The notes: a model not told the origin generated them from the sequence alone. A stretch of DNA of 45,206 bases from Kocuria sp. p3-SID1428 (GCF_025149945.1 NZ_JALXVH010000023.1:1-45206), one strand, 5' to 3'; shown: positions 1-14,498, numbered from the stretch's first letter. Numbers and translations are program-made.

Positions 1-68
1 CACCGCTGGGAAGCGGTGATGGGGTGCAGATCTGTCACCAACCGGGCATGCGAGGCCCAGAACGCACA

Positions 69-100
69 AGGGCGCCCCCTCGAGACCGAGGGGGCGCCCT
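69..100 (-). terminator. Rho-independent-type hairpin downstream of pgm
   Basis: A perfect 14-bp inverted repeat (69-82 with 87-100) around the 4-nt loop AGAC lies 24 bases beyond the pgm stop codon. There is no clear U tract, as is common in high-GC actinobacteria. A smaller 6-bp hairpin (1-6 with 13-18) sits at the window edge. Nothing else was seen in the first 123 bases. Confidence 0.7.
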
Positions 101-123
101 GCTGCGTCGTCAGTTCCGAAGGA

Positions 124-1758
<1,635 letters not shown>

Positions 1759-1833
1759 GCTCCTCAGATTAGTCAGCCCAGGTGGGGCCGGTCACGCGAT
1801 TGTCCGAGATGTGGCCAGTTCGTCCGGATCCGC

Positions 1834-2787
1834 TCAGACCTCGTTGAGCATCGCCCGCGACGGGTACGACGGCTGCGCGCCCTCCGAGAGCGTCGCGATC
1901 GCGCCCACGCGCATGGCCAGGGCGGCGGCCTCCTGGAGCTCGGTCCCGGCGGCCCGCGCTGCGGCCAGCGTCCCGGTCACGGCGTCGCCGGCGCCGGTGG
2001 TGTCGACGGCGCGCACCTCGTGGCCGACCAGTCGCTCCTGGCGGGTGCTGCCCTGGTGCGTGCGCAACAGCATGGCGCCGCCGGGGCCCAGGGTCACGAT
2101 GGCCTCGGCAACCCCGGTCGAGGCGGCGAGGCGCTGGCCTGCCCGGGCCCAGTCCTCCTCCGGCGCGGCGCTGAAGTCCGTGTCCTCGTCGCCGATCAGC
2201 TGGCCCATCTCGTGCGCGTTGACCACGAGCAGGTCGGTGCACTCGAGCAGCTCCGGCTCGGGCTGGCGGAACGGGGAGGGGTTGAGCACCACCGTCACGT
2301 CCGCCTCACGGGCAGCCCTGGCGGCGGCGATGACGGTCTCGGCCGGGATCTCGAAGGTCAGCGCGAGCACGCGCACTCCGTCGAAGAGCTCCGGGGTGAT
2401 CGCCTCCGGAGCGAGCTCCCCGTTGGCTCCGGCGGAGATGACGATCGTGTTCTCCCCGCCCTCGGAGACGGTGATGACGGCGGTTCCGGTGGCGGTGTCC
2501 GTCAGCGACACCACTTGGGCGGTGTCCACGCCGTGGCGGCGCAGCGACTCCAGCAGCAGCTCACCGTGCGGGTCATCGCCCACAGCGCCCACCATGCGCA
2601 CGCGCGCGCCCAGGCGTGCTGCGGCCACGGCCTGATTGGCGGACTTGCCCCCGGGAGATGTGCTCAGCGGGCCGCCCTGCACGGTCTCACCGGGCTTGGG
2701 ATGGCGCTGCGTGCGCACCACCAGATCGGCGTTCAGCGAGCCGATGATGACGACGTCGCCGTCGGTGGCGGGGAAGCGATCGGTCAT
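1834..2787 (-). CDS. rbsK: Ribokinase (PfkB family)
   Basis: Phosphorylates ribose to ribose-5-phosphate using ATP. The 317-aa protein begins with the PfkB-type GSLNADLV motif, carries the sugar-binding GGKSANQAVAA near residue 45 and the catalytic/anion-hole signature DTTGAGDAVTG near 260. I chose the ATG at 2785-2787 because the protein alignment starts there and because it overlaps the stop of the upstream nucleoside hydrolase by 4 bases (ATGA), implying translational coupling. A longer open frame extends upstream but lies inside the hydrolase gene. Together the two genes release ribose from nucleosides and phosphorylate it. Confidence 0.93.
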   Translation of the reverse strand: MTDRFPATDGDVVIIGSLNADLVVRTQRHPKPGETVQGGPLSTSPGGKSANQAVAAARLGARVRMVGAVGDDPHGELLLESLRRHGVDTAQVVSLTDTATGTAVITVSEGGENTIVISAGANGELAPEAITPELFDGVRVLALTFEIPAETVIAAARAAREADVTVVLNPSPFRQPEPELLECTDLLVVNAHEMGQLIGDEDTDFSAAPEEDWARAGQRLAASTGVAEAIVTLGPGGAMLLRTHQGSTRQERLVGHEVRAVDTTGAGDAVTGTLAAARAAGTELQEAAALAMRVGAIATLSEGAQPSYPSRAMLNEV

Positions 2788-3839
2788 CGTGCGTCTCCTG
2801 GCTGCTGGGGGTCGGTCGTGCGCGCGCCGGATTCCGGGCCGGCGTCGGAGGTCTCGACCATCTCGGGTATGCGCCGCTCGGCTTCCGGGAGGGCGCCGTC
2901 GTGGACCTGAAGCCGTGCGGTGGCCTCGAGGACGAGCTGCCAGAAGCCGTCGACGTCCAGGGCCGTCGCGGCGGCCGTGGGCAGGCTCGGATCCTCCGGG
3001 CCGCGCAGATCGACCACCGTCATGCCGGTGGCCAGCTCGCCGGAGCACTCGATGTCGATCGGGGCGCGGCGCAGGGTGAGCAGCTCGGGGCGGATCACGG
3101 CCGCCACCGCCACGGGATCGTGGCAGGGGGGATCGGAGAAGTCCTGGTTGTCCTGATAGGCGGCGCGGTAGCTGGAGATGAGGTCCACGGCGATCCGCCC
3201 GGCGTCGGTGCCCAGCTCGGCGAACGACCGTTCGATCTCCGAGGTGGCCACGGCCGTGTGGGTGACATCCAGGCCGACCATGGTCACGGGCCAGCCCGCT
3301 GCGAAGACGATGCGTGCCGCCTCCGGATCCACGGCGATGTTGAACTCGGCCACGGGCGTGATGTTGCCGTCGGCGATCGCCCCGCCCATGAGCACGATCT
3401 CCTGGACGCGCTCGACGATCTCCGGGGCCTTCTGCGCCGCCAGCGCCAGGTTGGTCAGAGGGCCCAGGGCGATCAGGGTCAGCGTGCCCGGCTCCGCAGC
3501 CAGGATCTCGCGGATGATGAGATCGACGGCGTGCTCGTCGGAGACCTGCGTCTGCGGCTCGGCGAGCACGAGCTGGCCCAGGCCGGTGTCGCCGTGCACG
3601 TGCCCTGCGGTCTGGGGCTGGCGCTCGAGCGGATCCGCGGCTCCCGCCGCCACGGGGACCTCCAAGCCGATGGCCTCCGTGAGGGCCAGGGCATTGCGGG
3701 TGACCTTCTTGAGGGTCTGATTGCCGCCTACCACGGTCACCGCGGCCACCTCGAGCTCCGGGCTGCCGTGGGCGAGCATGAGGGCCAGGGCGTCGTCCAC
3801 GCCCGGGTCGCAGTCGATGATCACGCGTCGTCGAGTCAT
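2784..3839 (-). CDS. Inosine-uridine preferring nucleoside hydrolase
   Basis: Hydrolyses the N-glycosidic bond of ribonucleosides to give base and ribose. The 351-aa protein opens with the family signature DCDPGVDDA (residues 9-17), whose aspartates bind the catalytic Ca2+, and has the later metal-site HDPVAV motif in its C-terminal half. The start at 3837-3839 places this signature where the family has it; the open frame continues about 26 residues upstream without homology. It heads the operon with rbsK (4-base overlap) and probably pgm. The C-terminus has an extra acidic tail of about 35 residues beyond the conserved domain. RihA/B/C subtype cannot be told by eye. Confidence 0.93.
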   Translation of the reverse strand: MTRRRVIIDCDPGVDDALALMLAHGSPELEVAAVTVVGGNQTLKKVTRNALALTEAIGLEVPVAAGAADPLERQPQTAGHVHGDTGLGQLVLAEPQTQVSDEHAVDLIIREILAAEPGTLTLIALGPLTNLALAAQKAPEIVERVQEIVLMGGAIADGNITPVAEFNIAVDPEAARIVFAAGWPVTMVGLDVTHTAVATSEIERSFAELGTDAGRIAVDLISSYRAAYQDNQDFSDPPCHDPVAVAAVIRPELLTLRRAPIDIECSGELATGMTVVDLRGPEDPSLPTAAATALDVDGFWQLVLEATARLQVHDGALPEAERRIPEMVETSDAGPESGARTTDPQQPGDAR

Positions 3840-3926
3840 GCCCTCAGTATCCAACTCGGCACCGACGCCCGCATCTGCTCTCGTCGTCCTGGCCCCTGGA
3901 CCCTCGCCCCGATGCACATCCGCCCA

Positions 3927-4020
3927 CCCGCGAGCGGCCGATTCCTCACCGTCTCGACGCGCAATCGGTGCAGAATCTCCCGCTCGATGAGGGAAGGGTG
4001 CGGAATCGGCCGGTCGCGGG
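3927..4020. repeat. Long inverted repeat with three copies of a 10-base motif
   Basis: Bases 3927-3950 and 3997-4020 are inverted copies that match at 22 of 24 positions. A related 10-mer occurs three times: ATTCCTCACC at 3941-3950 (+), and on the minus strand ATTCTGCACC (3967-3976) and ATTCCGCACC (3996-4005). It lies between the nucleoside hydrolase start and a small convergent-side gene, so it could be an intergenic repeat family, an operator for the operon, or a hairpin at the RNA level. Confidence 0.55.
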
Positions 4021-4073
4021 GATATGAGTGAGGTATGAGGGCCTCGGGGAGCGGGTCGCGACGACGGCAGCCG

Positions 4074-4259
4074 TCAGCGGCGGGATTCGGGGCTGCGGCT
4101 CGGGTCGCTGGGGATCACGCGGTTCACGATGGCAGTCACGATCAGCGCGATCACGATAACGGCGGCGATGCGCAGGAACGAGTTCTGCACTCCGCCGAGC
4201 AGGAGGTTGGCCACCACCAGGGTGATGACGATGGTGACCAGGGTCGACAGGATTCTCAT
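4074..4259 (-). CDS. Small two-helix membrane protein, function unknown
   Basis: The 61-aa product has two hydrophobic stretches (about residues 4-22 and 28-47) joined by a short loop, then a polar basic C-terminus ending in Arg-Arg. An ATG start and a clear amphipathic design support a real gene, but I recognise no family. It is on the same strand as the neighbouring reductase gene and may follow it in one transcript, the gap being 76 bases. Confidence 0.6.
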   Translation of the reverse strand: MRILSTLVTIVITLVVANLLLGGVQNSFLRIAAVIVIALIVTAIVNRVIPSDPSRSPESRR

Positions 4260-4335
4260 GCCATCACTGTCTCATGATCGCCCTCGGCCGCACAGGGCTG
4301 CCCACGCGCGGTCGGATGCCGACGCTGCGGCCGGA

Positions 4336-5019
4336 TCAGCGCGCGAGCGCCTCGCGGATCGGGGTGTCCCCACGGCCGTACTCGATGCGCTTTCCGACGG
4401 TCTCCGGCATGTCCAGAGCGTCGACGATCGTCTGGGCGACGTCGCTGCGCGAGATCCTGCGCTCCCCGTTCGGTCCGGCGGACTCGCGGTCGCCGCCGAA
4501 CTCCTCGATGGGGCCGAGTCCGATCGTGCCGGTCGGCTCGTCGTCGGTGAGCAGGCCGGGACCCAGGATGGTCCAGTCCAGGTCCGAGCGGCGCAGGGTC
4601 TCGTCCGCCTCGGCCTTGGCCTGCACGTACGGGTAGAAGCCGTGGTCCTCGCTCAAACCGTGCTCGAGCGTGGAGCCCTGATACGAGACCATGACGTAGC
4701 GGTTGACGCCTGCGCGCTGCGCGGCGTCGATCGAGCGCTGGGCGGCATCGCGGTCCACGGCGAACGTGGTCTCCGGGCCAGCCCCGCCTGCTCCGGCGGC
4801 CCACACGACGGCGTCGTGGCCGGCGATCGCGGCATCGAGCTGCTCGGTGCTCGCCTCCTGCAGGTCGAGGACGAGCGGCGTGGCGCCGATGGCCTCGATC
4901 TCCGTCTTCTGGTCGGCGGAGCGGATCACCGAGGTGACCTGGTGTCCTGCCTCCACCAGCTTGCGCCCGGCGATCATGGCGACGGCTCCGTGGCCGCCCA
5001 GGATGACGATCTTCGACAT
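4336..5019 (-). CDS. NAD(P)-binding atypical short-chain dehydrogenase (NmrA/YwnB-like)
   Basis: The 227-aa Rossmann-fold protein begins with an NAD(P)-binding glycine motif (GGHGAVA, residues 8-14) after the first beta strand. It has the central VVWAAGAGG segment typical of atypical SDRs, but no canonical YxxxK catalytic pair was identified. The family includes NAD(P)H-sensing and quinone/flavin reductases, so the substrate is unknown. The ATG at 5017-5019 is preceded by a strong GAGGAGGAGC ribosome site. About 115 bases upstream begins the poly-G junction, so its promoter region may be affected by that join. Confidence 0.85.
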   Translation of the reverse strand: MSKIVILGGHGAVAMIAGRKLVEAGHQVTSVIRSADQKTEIEAIGATPLVLDLQEASTEQLDAAIAGHDAVVWAAGAGGAGPETTFAVDRDAAQRSIDAAQRAGVNRYVMVSYQGSTLEHGLSEDHGFYPYVQAKAEADETLRRSDLDWTILGPGLLTDDEPTGTIGLGPIEEFGGDRESAGPNGERRISRSDVAQTIVDALDMPETVGKRIEYGRGDTPIREALAR

Positions 5020-5137
5020 GGCTCCTCCTCAAGGATGCGTGTGTCCGGGACAACGGAGTCCTGCAGCGCCGGTATTCCGCCGTATGCGCCGTCGAGTGGT
5101 CCCTGCGTGTGCGTCAGGCTTCATGCCGACGTCGCGT

Positions 5138-5190
<53 letters not shown>

Positions 5191-5730
5191 ACGACCGCGA
5201 CCGTGACCTACGGCGATGCCACGCAGTCCTTCTCGGTGGCCGATCGGGACCTGGAGGTGGGCCAGACCGTCACGGCCGAGGATCTGCGCGCGGTCGATCT
5301 GCGGCTGGAGTCCACGGGCGAGCAGTACGTGGCCGGATCCGAGCAGCTCGGTGAGGGCTCGGTCGTCCTCCAGCGTGTGCCCGAGGGCCAGCTGATCCCC
5401 ACGGGGGCGCTGGGGCGTCAGGAGGACATCGACCGCCGCCCCATCGGGATCCCGCTGGCCACGCCGCTGCCCTCAGGGACGAGGCCGGGGGACCTTGTGG
5501 ACATCTGGGCCGCCCAGCGCGATCGCACCGGCGGACAGTGGGGCGAGCCGGTGCAGATCCTGGAGGGCGCAGAGCTGGCCGGTGTGGAGGACTCCGCCGG
5601 CGGATTGGGCGCCGATGACGACGCCACCGCCCAGGTCCTCGTGGAGACCGCGGACGTGGAGGCGGTCGTGGGGGTGCTCTCCGGCGAATCCCGGGTCACC
5701 CTGGTCCCGCATCTGGGCGGCGGACGATGA
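5191..5730 (+). CDS. cpaB: SAF-domain Flp pilus protein, CpaB/RcpC-like, 5' incomplete
   Basis: The readable part (about 179 aa) contains a SAF domain (VADRDLEVGQTVTAEDL, then the RVPEGQLIPTGAL segment) followed by a CpaB/RcpC-type domain (IPLATPLPSGTRPGDLVDIWAA). CpaB proteins act in the envelope beside the Tad secretin or pilus base. The expected N-terminal cytoplasmic tail and transmembrane helix are missing because the frame runs into the poly-C tract; the apparent upstream Gly/Pro-rich extension is an artefact. Its stop overlaps the start of the cpaE-like gene by 4 bases (ATGA), so the two were one operon. Confidence 0.8.
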   Translation, partial: TTATVTYGDATQSFSVADRDLEVGQTVTAEDLRAVDLRLESTGEQYVAGSEQLGEGSVVLQRVPEGQLIPTGALGRQEDIDRRPIGIPLATPLPSGTRPGDLVDIWAAQRDRTGGQWGEPVQILEGAELAGVEDSAGGLGADDDATAQVLVETADVEAVVGVLSGESRVTLVPHLGGGR

Positions 5731-7313
5731 GCCTCCCGCTGGCCTGCCTGGGACAGGACGCAGATCTGCTCGGCCAGGAGGTCGATCGGCTGCACGGTCC
5801 CGTGACGCTCGTGCGCCGCTGCGGGGACCTGGTCGAGATGCTGGCCGTCGTGCGCTCCGGGCTTGCGCTGGCGGTCCTCGTGGACGCCGAGGAGCCAGAG
5901 CTCTCGGCTCAGGCCCTGGATGCGCTGCGCCGTGACGGTGCCGTGGTGGCCGTGGTCGTCCAGGACCTGCCCGGACCGGCTGCGGAAGGGACGGTCTCGC
6001 ACACTCAGGAGGGGATCGGCAGCGCTGGCGTCCAGGATGCCATCAGCGCCGAGGACCATGCCGCCGTCGACTGGGAGCACCTCGGTGCGCTCGAGATCCC
6101 GGCACAGCTGCCGGCCCGGCAGGCGGCCCAGCTGCTGATGGAGGCTGCCCAGGGACACCGCCCGCCGCCTGGCGGGTCCGACCCAGGACTCGCCGAGGCC
6201 GTCGGAGTCGTCGATCCGCAGCAGAGCCGGTCGGAGGGAGCGGACGGGGCGGGTCACCGGCTGGACCCCGACGACGAGCAGCCGGAGGCCGAATGGCGTC
6301 TGCTGCTCGAGGCCCCCGAGTCCGCTGCGCCTCCGGAGGCCTCGAGCGCTCTGGCTCCCCGCGGGCGCGTCGTCGTGGTGTGGGGGCCCCATGGCTCCCC
6401 TGGGCGATCGACCGTGGCGATCAACCTGGCGGCCGAGCTGGCGCTGCAGGGTGTGGAGACCACGCTGGTGGACCTGGACACCTGGGGGCCTTCGGCCGCC
6501 GCGCTGCTGGGGCTGCTCGATGAGACCGCCGGCGTCGCCCAGGCCTGCCGCGCAGCCGATCGGGACAGACTGAACCCGCAGGCCCTCGAGCGGGCGGGCG
6601 TGCAGGTCCAGCTGGGTCGCAGCCGGATCATGGTGCTGACCGGGATCACCCGTCCTGAGCGCTGGCCCGAGCTGCGCGCCGGCAGCGTGCGCAGGCTGCT
6701 GCGAGCCTGCCAGCACATGCCCCGGAGTCGTCGGCTCCTCGACGGCTCCGGCCCCGCGCAGGAGAGCGGTCCCGCCCCGGTGATCGTGGTCGACGTCGGG
6801 GCGAGCCTGGAGGAGGACGAGGAGCTGGTCTCGGAGTTCGAAATGCCGCGGCGATCGGCGGCGACCACCGCGGCGCTGGCCGAAGCCGATCTGGTGCTGG
6901 CCGTGTGCTCGGCCGAGGTCCTCGGCATCCCGCGCGCGGCACGGGCGCTGCCCGGGCTGCTCGAGCTCACGCCGGCCCCGGTGATGCTCGTGGCCAACCG
7001 GGTGCGACGCTCTGCCGCAGGCAGCTCGCCCAGGGCGGCACTGAAGGAGGCCTGGGCCGCGATCGGCGCGCCGGGTCAGTGGGATGCCCACTTGTCCTGG
7101 GAGCCGAAGGTCGTTGATGCAGCGGCCCTGGCCGGCTCGGTCCTGGCGGAGTCGGCCCCGTCCTCGGTGCTGCGCTCGCAGATGCGCGACCTGGCTGGAT
7201 CGGTGCTGCGCCGCCTCGACGGCGATCTGGGTCCTGACCAGGGCCAGGAGGAGGTGGAGGACGTCCGCGGCACCCGGCTGGGGCGGGCCGTGGGAGGCTG
7301 GCTGCGCCGGTGA
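5727..7313 (+). CDS. cpaE: CpaE/TadZ-like MinD-family ATPase of the Tad pilus
   Basis: This 528-aa protein has an N-terminal receiver-like or localisation segment, a low-complexity linker (about 135-210), and a MinD/ParA-type domain. The P-loop at residues 220-229 reads GPHGSPGRST: both lysines of the deviant Walker A are absent, with Arg in the position of the invariant one. Walker A' (VDLDTWGPS, about 248-256) and Walker B (VIVVDVG, Asp356) are present. CpaE/TadZ proteins place the Tad machine at a cell site. It overlaps the upstream cpaB-like gene (ATGA) and ends 66 bases before pdtaS. Here tadA is not next to it but 14 kb away. Confidence 0.85.
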   Translation: MSLPLACLGQDADLLGQEVDRLHGPVTLVRRCGDLVEMLAVVRSGLALAVLVDAEEPELSAQALDALRRDGAVVAVVVQDLPGPAAEGTVSHTQEGIGSAGVQDAISAEDHAAVDWEHLGALEIPAQLPARQAAQLLMEAAQGHRPPPGGSDPGLAEAVGVVDPQQSRSEGADGAGHRLDPDDEQPEAEWRLLLEAPESAAPPEASSALAPRGRVVVVWGPHGSPGRSTVAINLAAELALQGVETTLVDLDTWGPSAAALLGLLDETAGVAQACRAADRDRLNPQALERAGVQVQLGRSRIMVLTGITRPERWPELRAGSVRRLLRACQHMPRSRRLLDGSGPAQESGPAPVIVVDVGASLEEDEELVSEFEMPRRSAATTAALAEADLVLAVCSAEVLGIPRAARALPGLLELTPAPVMLVANRVRRSAAGSSPRAALKEAWAAIGAPGQWDAHLSWEPKVVDAAALAGSVLAESAPSSVLRSQMRDLAGSVLRRLDGDLGPDQGQEEVEDVRGTRLGRAVGGWLRR

Positions 7314-7379
7314 TAGCCTCGAATCCACGATCCTGATCCGGGCGATGCTGCCCGCTGCAGCCGGAAGGAGCCCGAGCGC

Positions 7380-8984
7380 GTGTCCCTCGTCGAGCTGTCC
7401 AGCCGTGAAGGATTCTCCGAGGAGGCAGTGGAGCACCTCCATCTGCTCGTGGGCGAGTGGCAGATGCTCGCCGATCTGGGCTTCGGCGATGTCCACCTGA
7501 CCTTCCCCGATCGCAGCTTCGAGCCGAGTCCCGGTGCCATGCGCCTTCCGGCTCGGGACACGGACTTCCTGATCCTGGACCACGTCCGCCCCGGCACCAC
7601 GCAGACACTCTTTCCCACCGATCAGATCGGCCAGCATCTCGGCCCCCCGCTCAGCAGCCTGCTGCGCGAGCTGTGGGGAGCCCCGGGCGTGAGCTCCCAC
7701 CGCAACACCGGCCGACGGCTGCTGCCCGGTCTCGACTCGGACGTCCAGGCCCTGGTGACCACCGTCGCCTTCGACGGCCAGCCGATCGCGCTGCTGTCGC
7801 TGATCACCGAGCGCAGCATCGGCACCACGACCTCGCCGGGGGAGCACAGCTACCGGGAGGTCGCAGCGCAGCTGCTGCGCATGGCGGGCACCGGTCAGTG
7901 GCCCCAGGCCGGCACCCAGCCGTCACCGCGGCGCGGCAATCCGCGAGTGGGCGATGGCGTGATCAGGCTCGATCACGAGGACCGCGTCTCGTTCATGTCG
8001 CCCAATGCCGTCTCCGCGGTCGCCCGGCTGGGTGCCGGGGAGGCCGCGCTCGGCCAGCGGCTCACGGATGCGCTGGGCTCCGGGGCCTTCGCCGGGGAAC
8101 AGGTCGACGAGGGCCTGATGGGCGTGCTGCGCGGCCGGGTCCCCAGTCACGCCGAGGTCCGCCGGGGCCGTGTGGTGGTGATGTTCCGCAGCGTCCCGCT
8201 CGCGGAGGACGCAGAGAGGGTCGGGGCGCTGCTGCTGTGCCGCGACGTCTCCGAGCTGCGTCGGCGCGAGCGGGAGCTGTCCTCCAAGGACGCCGCCATC
8301 CGCGAGACCCACCACCGGGTCAAGAACAGCCTGCAGGCCGTGGCGGCCATGATGCGGATGCAGTCGCGGCGCGCAGACAGCCCGGAGGCTCGGCGCGGGC
8401 TCTCGGAGGCCATGCGGCGGCTGGAGGCCGTCTCGGCGGTGCACGAGACGCTGTCGCACACTCCCGAGGGGTCAGTGGACTTCGACGAGCACTTCAGCCG
8501 CCAGATCCGCGCGATCGCCGAGCTGGCGGCCACCGGGCAGACGGTGCGCACCCGGGTCACCGGGACGTTCGGGAGGCTGCCCGGTCAGCAGGTCACCGCC
8601 ATGGCGCTGGTGCTCAACGAGATGCTGACCAACGCCGTGGAGCACGGACTGCGGGGCCGCGACGGCACGATCGAGGTCAGCGCGCAGCGGCGCGATCCGG
8701 ATCCCTCGGCCTGCCGCGAGGCCCGCGCCGAGGGACGTGCGGTGCCGTGCGCGGAGCTGGTCGTGACGATCGCCGACGACGGCGTGGGGATGGACCCCTC
8801 CATGAGCAGCGGTCACTGGTCGGCCGATGAGCCGGAGGGGTCATCGATCGCCTCGGCGGGTCTCGGCAGTCGGATCGTGCGCAGCCTGGTGCTGGGGGAG
8901 CTCGACGGATCCGTGAGCTGGCGCCCCGGAGACGACAGCGGCACGGTCATCGAGATGACCGTGCCGGTGTACGAGGCCTCGTGA
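7380..8984 (+). CDS. pdtaS: PdtaS-type soluble sensor histidine kinase
   Basis: The 534-aa protein has a GAF-like N-terminal sensor domain, a PAS domain (about 190-295), a HisKA_2 dimerisation/phosphotransfer helix with HHRVKN at 311-316, and a HATPase_c domain (N box LNEMLTNAVEHG, then DDGVGMD and GLGSRIV). No membrane segment is present. PdtaS phosphorylates the RNA-binding antiterminator PdtaR in mycobacteria; no pdtaR gene is in this window. The start is GTG at 7380, chosen because GGAAGGAG lies about 10 bases upstream. It converges with whiB1 with only 20 bases between, as pdtaS and whiB1 neighbour each other in Mycobacterium. Confidence 0.92.
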   Translation: MSLVELSSREGFSEEAVEHLHLLVGEWQMLADLGFGDVHLTFPDRSFEPSPGAMRLPARDTDFLILDHVRPGTTQTLFPTDQIGQHLGPPLSSLLRELWGAPGVSSHRNTGRRLLPGLDSDVQALVTTVAFDGQPIALLSLITERSIGTTTSPGEHSYREVAAQLLRMAGTGQWPQAGTQPSPRRGNPRVGDGVIRLDHEDRVSFMSPNAVSAVARLGAGEAALGQRLTDALGSGAFAGEQVDEGLMGVLRGRVPSHAEVRRGRVVVMFRSVPLAEDAERVGALLLCRDVSELRRRERELSSKDAAIRETHHRVKNSLQAVAAMMRMQSRRADSPEARRGLSEAMRRLEAVSAVHETLSHTPEGSVDFDEHFSRQIRAIAELAATGQTVRTRVTGTFGRLPGQQVTAMALVLNEMLTNAVEHGLRGRDGTIEVSAQRRDPDPSACREARAEGRAVPCAELVVTIADDGVGMDPSMSSGHWSADEPEGSSIASAGLGSRIVRSLVLGELDGSVSWRPGDDSGTVIEMTVPVYEAS

Positions 8985-9004
8985 GGGTGAGGCGTTGAGC
9001 CGAG

Positions 9005-9253
9005 TCAGGAGGCGCGGCGCGCCCGGGCGTTGCGGCGCTTGAGGGAGCGGCGCTCGTCCTCGCTCATGCCGCCCCACACGCCGGCGTCCTGGCCGGAGGA
9101 CATGGCCCAGGAGAGGCACTCGTCCATGACGTCGCAGGTGCGGCACACGGCCTTGGCCTCCTCGATCTGGAGCAGGGCCGGCCCGGTGTTCCCCACGGGG
9201 AAGAACAGCTCGGGGTCCTTCTCGAGGCAGGCTGCTTGTGAACGCCAATCCAT
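9005..9253 (-). CDS. whiB1: WhiB1-type iron-sulfur transcription factor
   Basis: The 82-aa protein has the four cluster-binding cysteines at 9, 37, 40 and 46 (spacing C-x27-C-x2-C-x5-C), the same positions as WhiB1, then the turn GVWGGMSEDERR and a basic C-terminal DNA-binding tail (KRRNARARR). WhiB proteins carry an O2/NO-sensitive [4Fe-4S] cluster and bind the main sigma factor. The ATG at 9251-9253 follows a GAAAGGAGT ribosome site; the longer open frame upstream has no homology. The orientation and neighbour pdtaS support the WhiB1 assignment over other WhiB types. Confidence 0.95.
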   Translation of the reverse strand: MDWRSQAACLEKDPELFFPVGNTGPALLQIEEAKAVCRTCDVMDECLSWAMSSGQDAGVWGGMSEDERRSLKRRNARARRAS

Positions 9254-13487
<4,234 letters not shown>

Positions 13488-13511
13488 TCCGCGGCGCAAG
13501 GCCGATCCACC

Positions 13512-13558
13512 ACGACGACGGGCGCAGCGGCGCACCCAGCCGCTGCGCCCATCGTCGT
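13512..13558 (+). other. Stable hairpin between glfT2 and wzm
   Basis: Bases 13512-13531 pair with 13539-13558 (19 of 20 positions), leaving a 7-base loop. It could terminate or attenuate transcription of glf-glfT2, or stabilise the upstream mRNA, before the exporter genes. There is no U tract. The wzm start lies 64 bases downstream. Confidence 0.5.
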
Positions 13559-13621
13559 CGTGATCCCAGCGCACGGCCGGCCCCGCGGGACCGCCGAGCG
13601 CGCACTGATTGAGGAGCAAGG

Positions 13622-14491
13622 ATGAGCACGACAGTGCCGGAGCTGATGACGCCCGGCAAGGGACGCGGCCTGCTGGACGTCGTCCGCAACCGCTATCTGC
13701 TGAGGCTGCTGGTCGACAAGGAGATCCAGGTCCGCTATCGCGGGACCGTGCTGGGGCTGGTGTGGTCCTATCTCAAGCCGGCCGTGCAGTTCTTCGTCTA
13801 CTACATCGCGATGGGCATCTTCCTGGAGCTCGAGAAGAACCTGGAGAACTTCGCGATCTACCTGTTCTCCGGGATCGTGCTGATGAATCTCTTCGGGGAG
13901 ATCTTCGGCAACGCCTCGCGCTCCATGACGGACAACGGAGGGCTGCTCAAGAAGATCTACCTGCCGCGGCAGCTCTTCCCGGTGGCCAATCTCTTCGTGG
14001 CGCTGGTCCACTTCCTGCCGCAGCTGCTGATCCTGCTGATCGCCTGCCTGACGGCCGGGTGGCATCCCGGGCCAGTGCAGTTCCTGTGCATGATCGCCGG
14101 GTTCTTCATCGTCGCGATCTTCGCCCTGGGTCTGGGGTTGATCTTCGCCACCCTCAACGTGTTCTTCCGCGACGCGGAGAACTTCGTGGATCTGATCCTG
14201 ATGGTTTCCACCTGGGCCTCCCCAGTGCTGTATCCGTTCACCATGGTCCAGGACAAGCTGCCGCAGTGGGTGTACTACCTCTACTTCGCCAATCCGCTCA
14301 CCGTGGCCGTCGAGCTGTTCCACTACGGATTCTGGTTCGCCACCACGGAGCTGCCGCAGCCGCGCTGGCATGCGGCTGACCACCTCCTGTCGTTCTGGAC
14401 CCCGTTCGCCCTGCTGATCGCGCTGGCCACCCTGTTCGTCGGCGATCTGATCTTCCGCCGCCAAGAGGGCAACTTCGCCCAGGAGCTCTGA
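13622..14491 (+). CDS. wzm: Polysaccharide (galactan) ABC exporter permease
   Basis: The 289-aa protein is an ABC-2-type permease with six hydrophobic segments and the family's N-terminal interfacial segment RNRYLLRLLVDKEIQVRYRG before the first helix. Homologues next to galactofuranosyltransferases (the Rv3783 type) export lipid-linked galactan across the membrane. It is followed 7 bases later by its ATPase. The ATG at 13622 has GAGGAGCAAGG just upstream. The substrate is inferred from glf and glfT2 next door. Confidence 0.9.
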   Translation: MSTTVPELMTPGKGRGLLDVVRNRYLLRLLVDKEIQVRYRGTVLGLVWSYLKPAVQFFVYYIAMGIFLELEKNLENFAIYLFSGIVLMNLFGEIFGNASRSMTDNGGLLKKIYLPRQLFPVANLFVALVHFLPQLLILLIACLTAGWHPGPVQFLCMIAGFFIVAIFALGLGLIFATLNVFFRDAENFVDLILMVSTWASPVLYPFTMVQDKLPQWVYYLYFANPLTVAVELFHYGFWFATTELPQPRWHAADHLLSFWTPFALLIALATLFVGDLIFRRQEGNFAQEL

Positions 14492-14498
14492 AGGCCTC

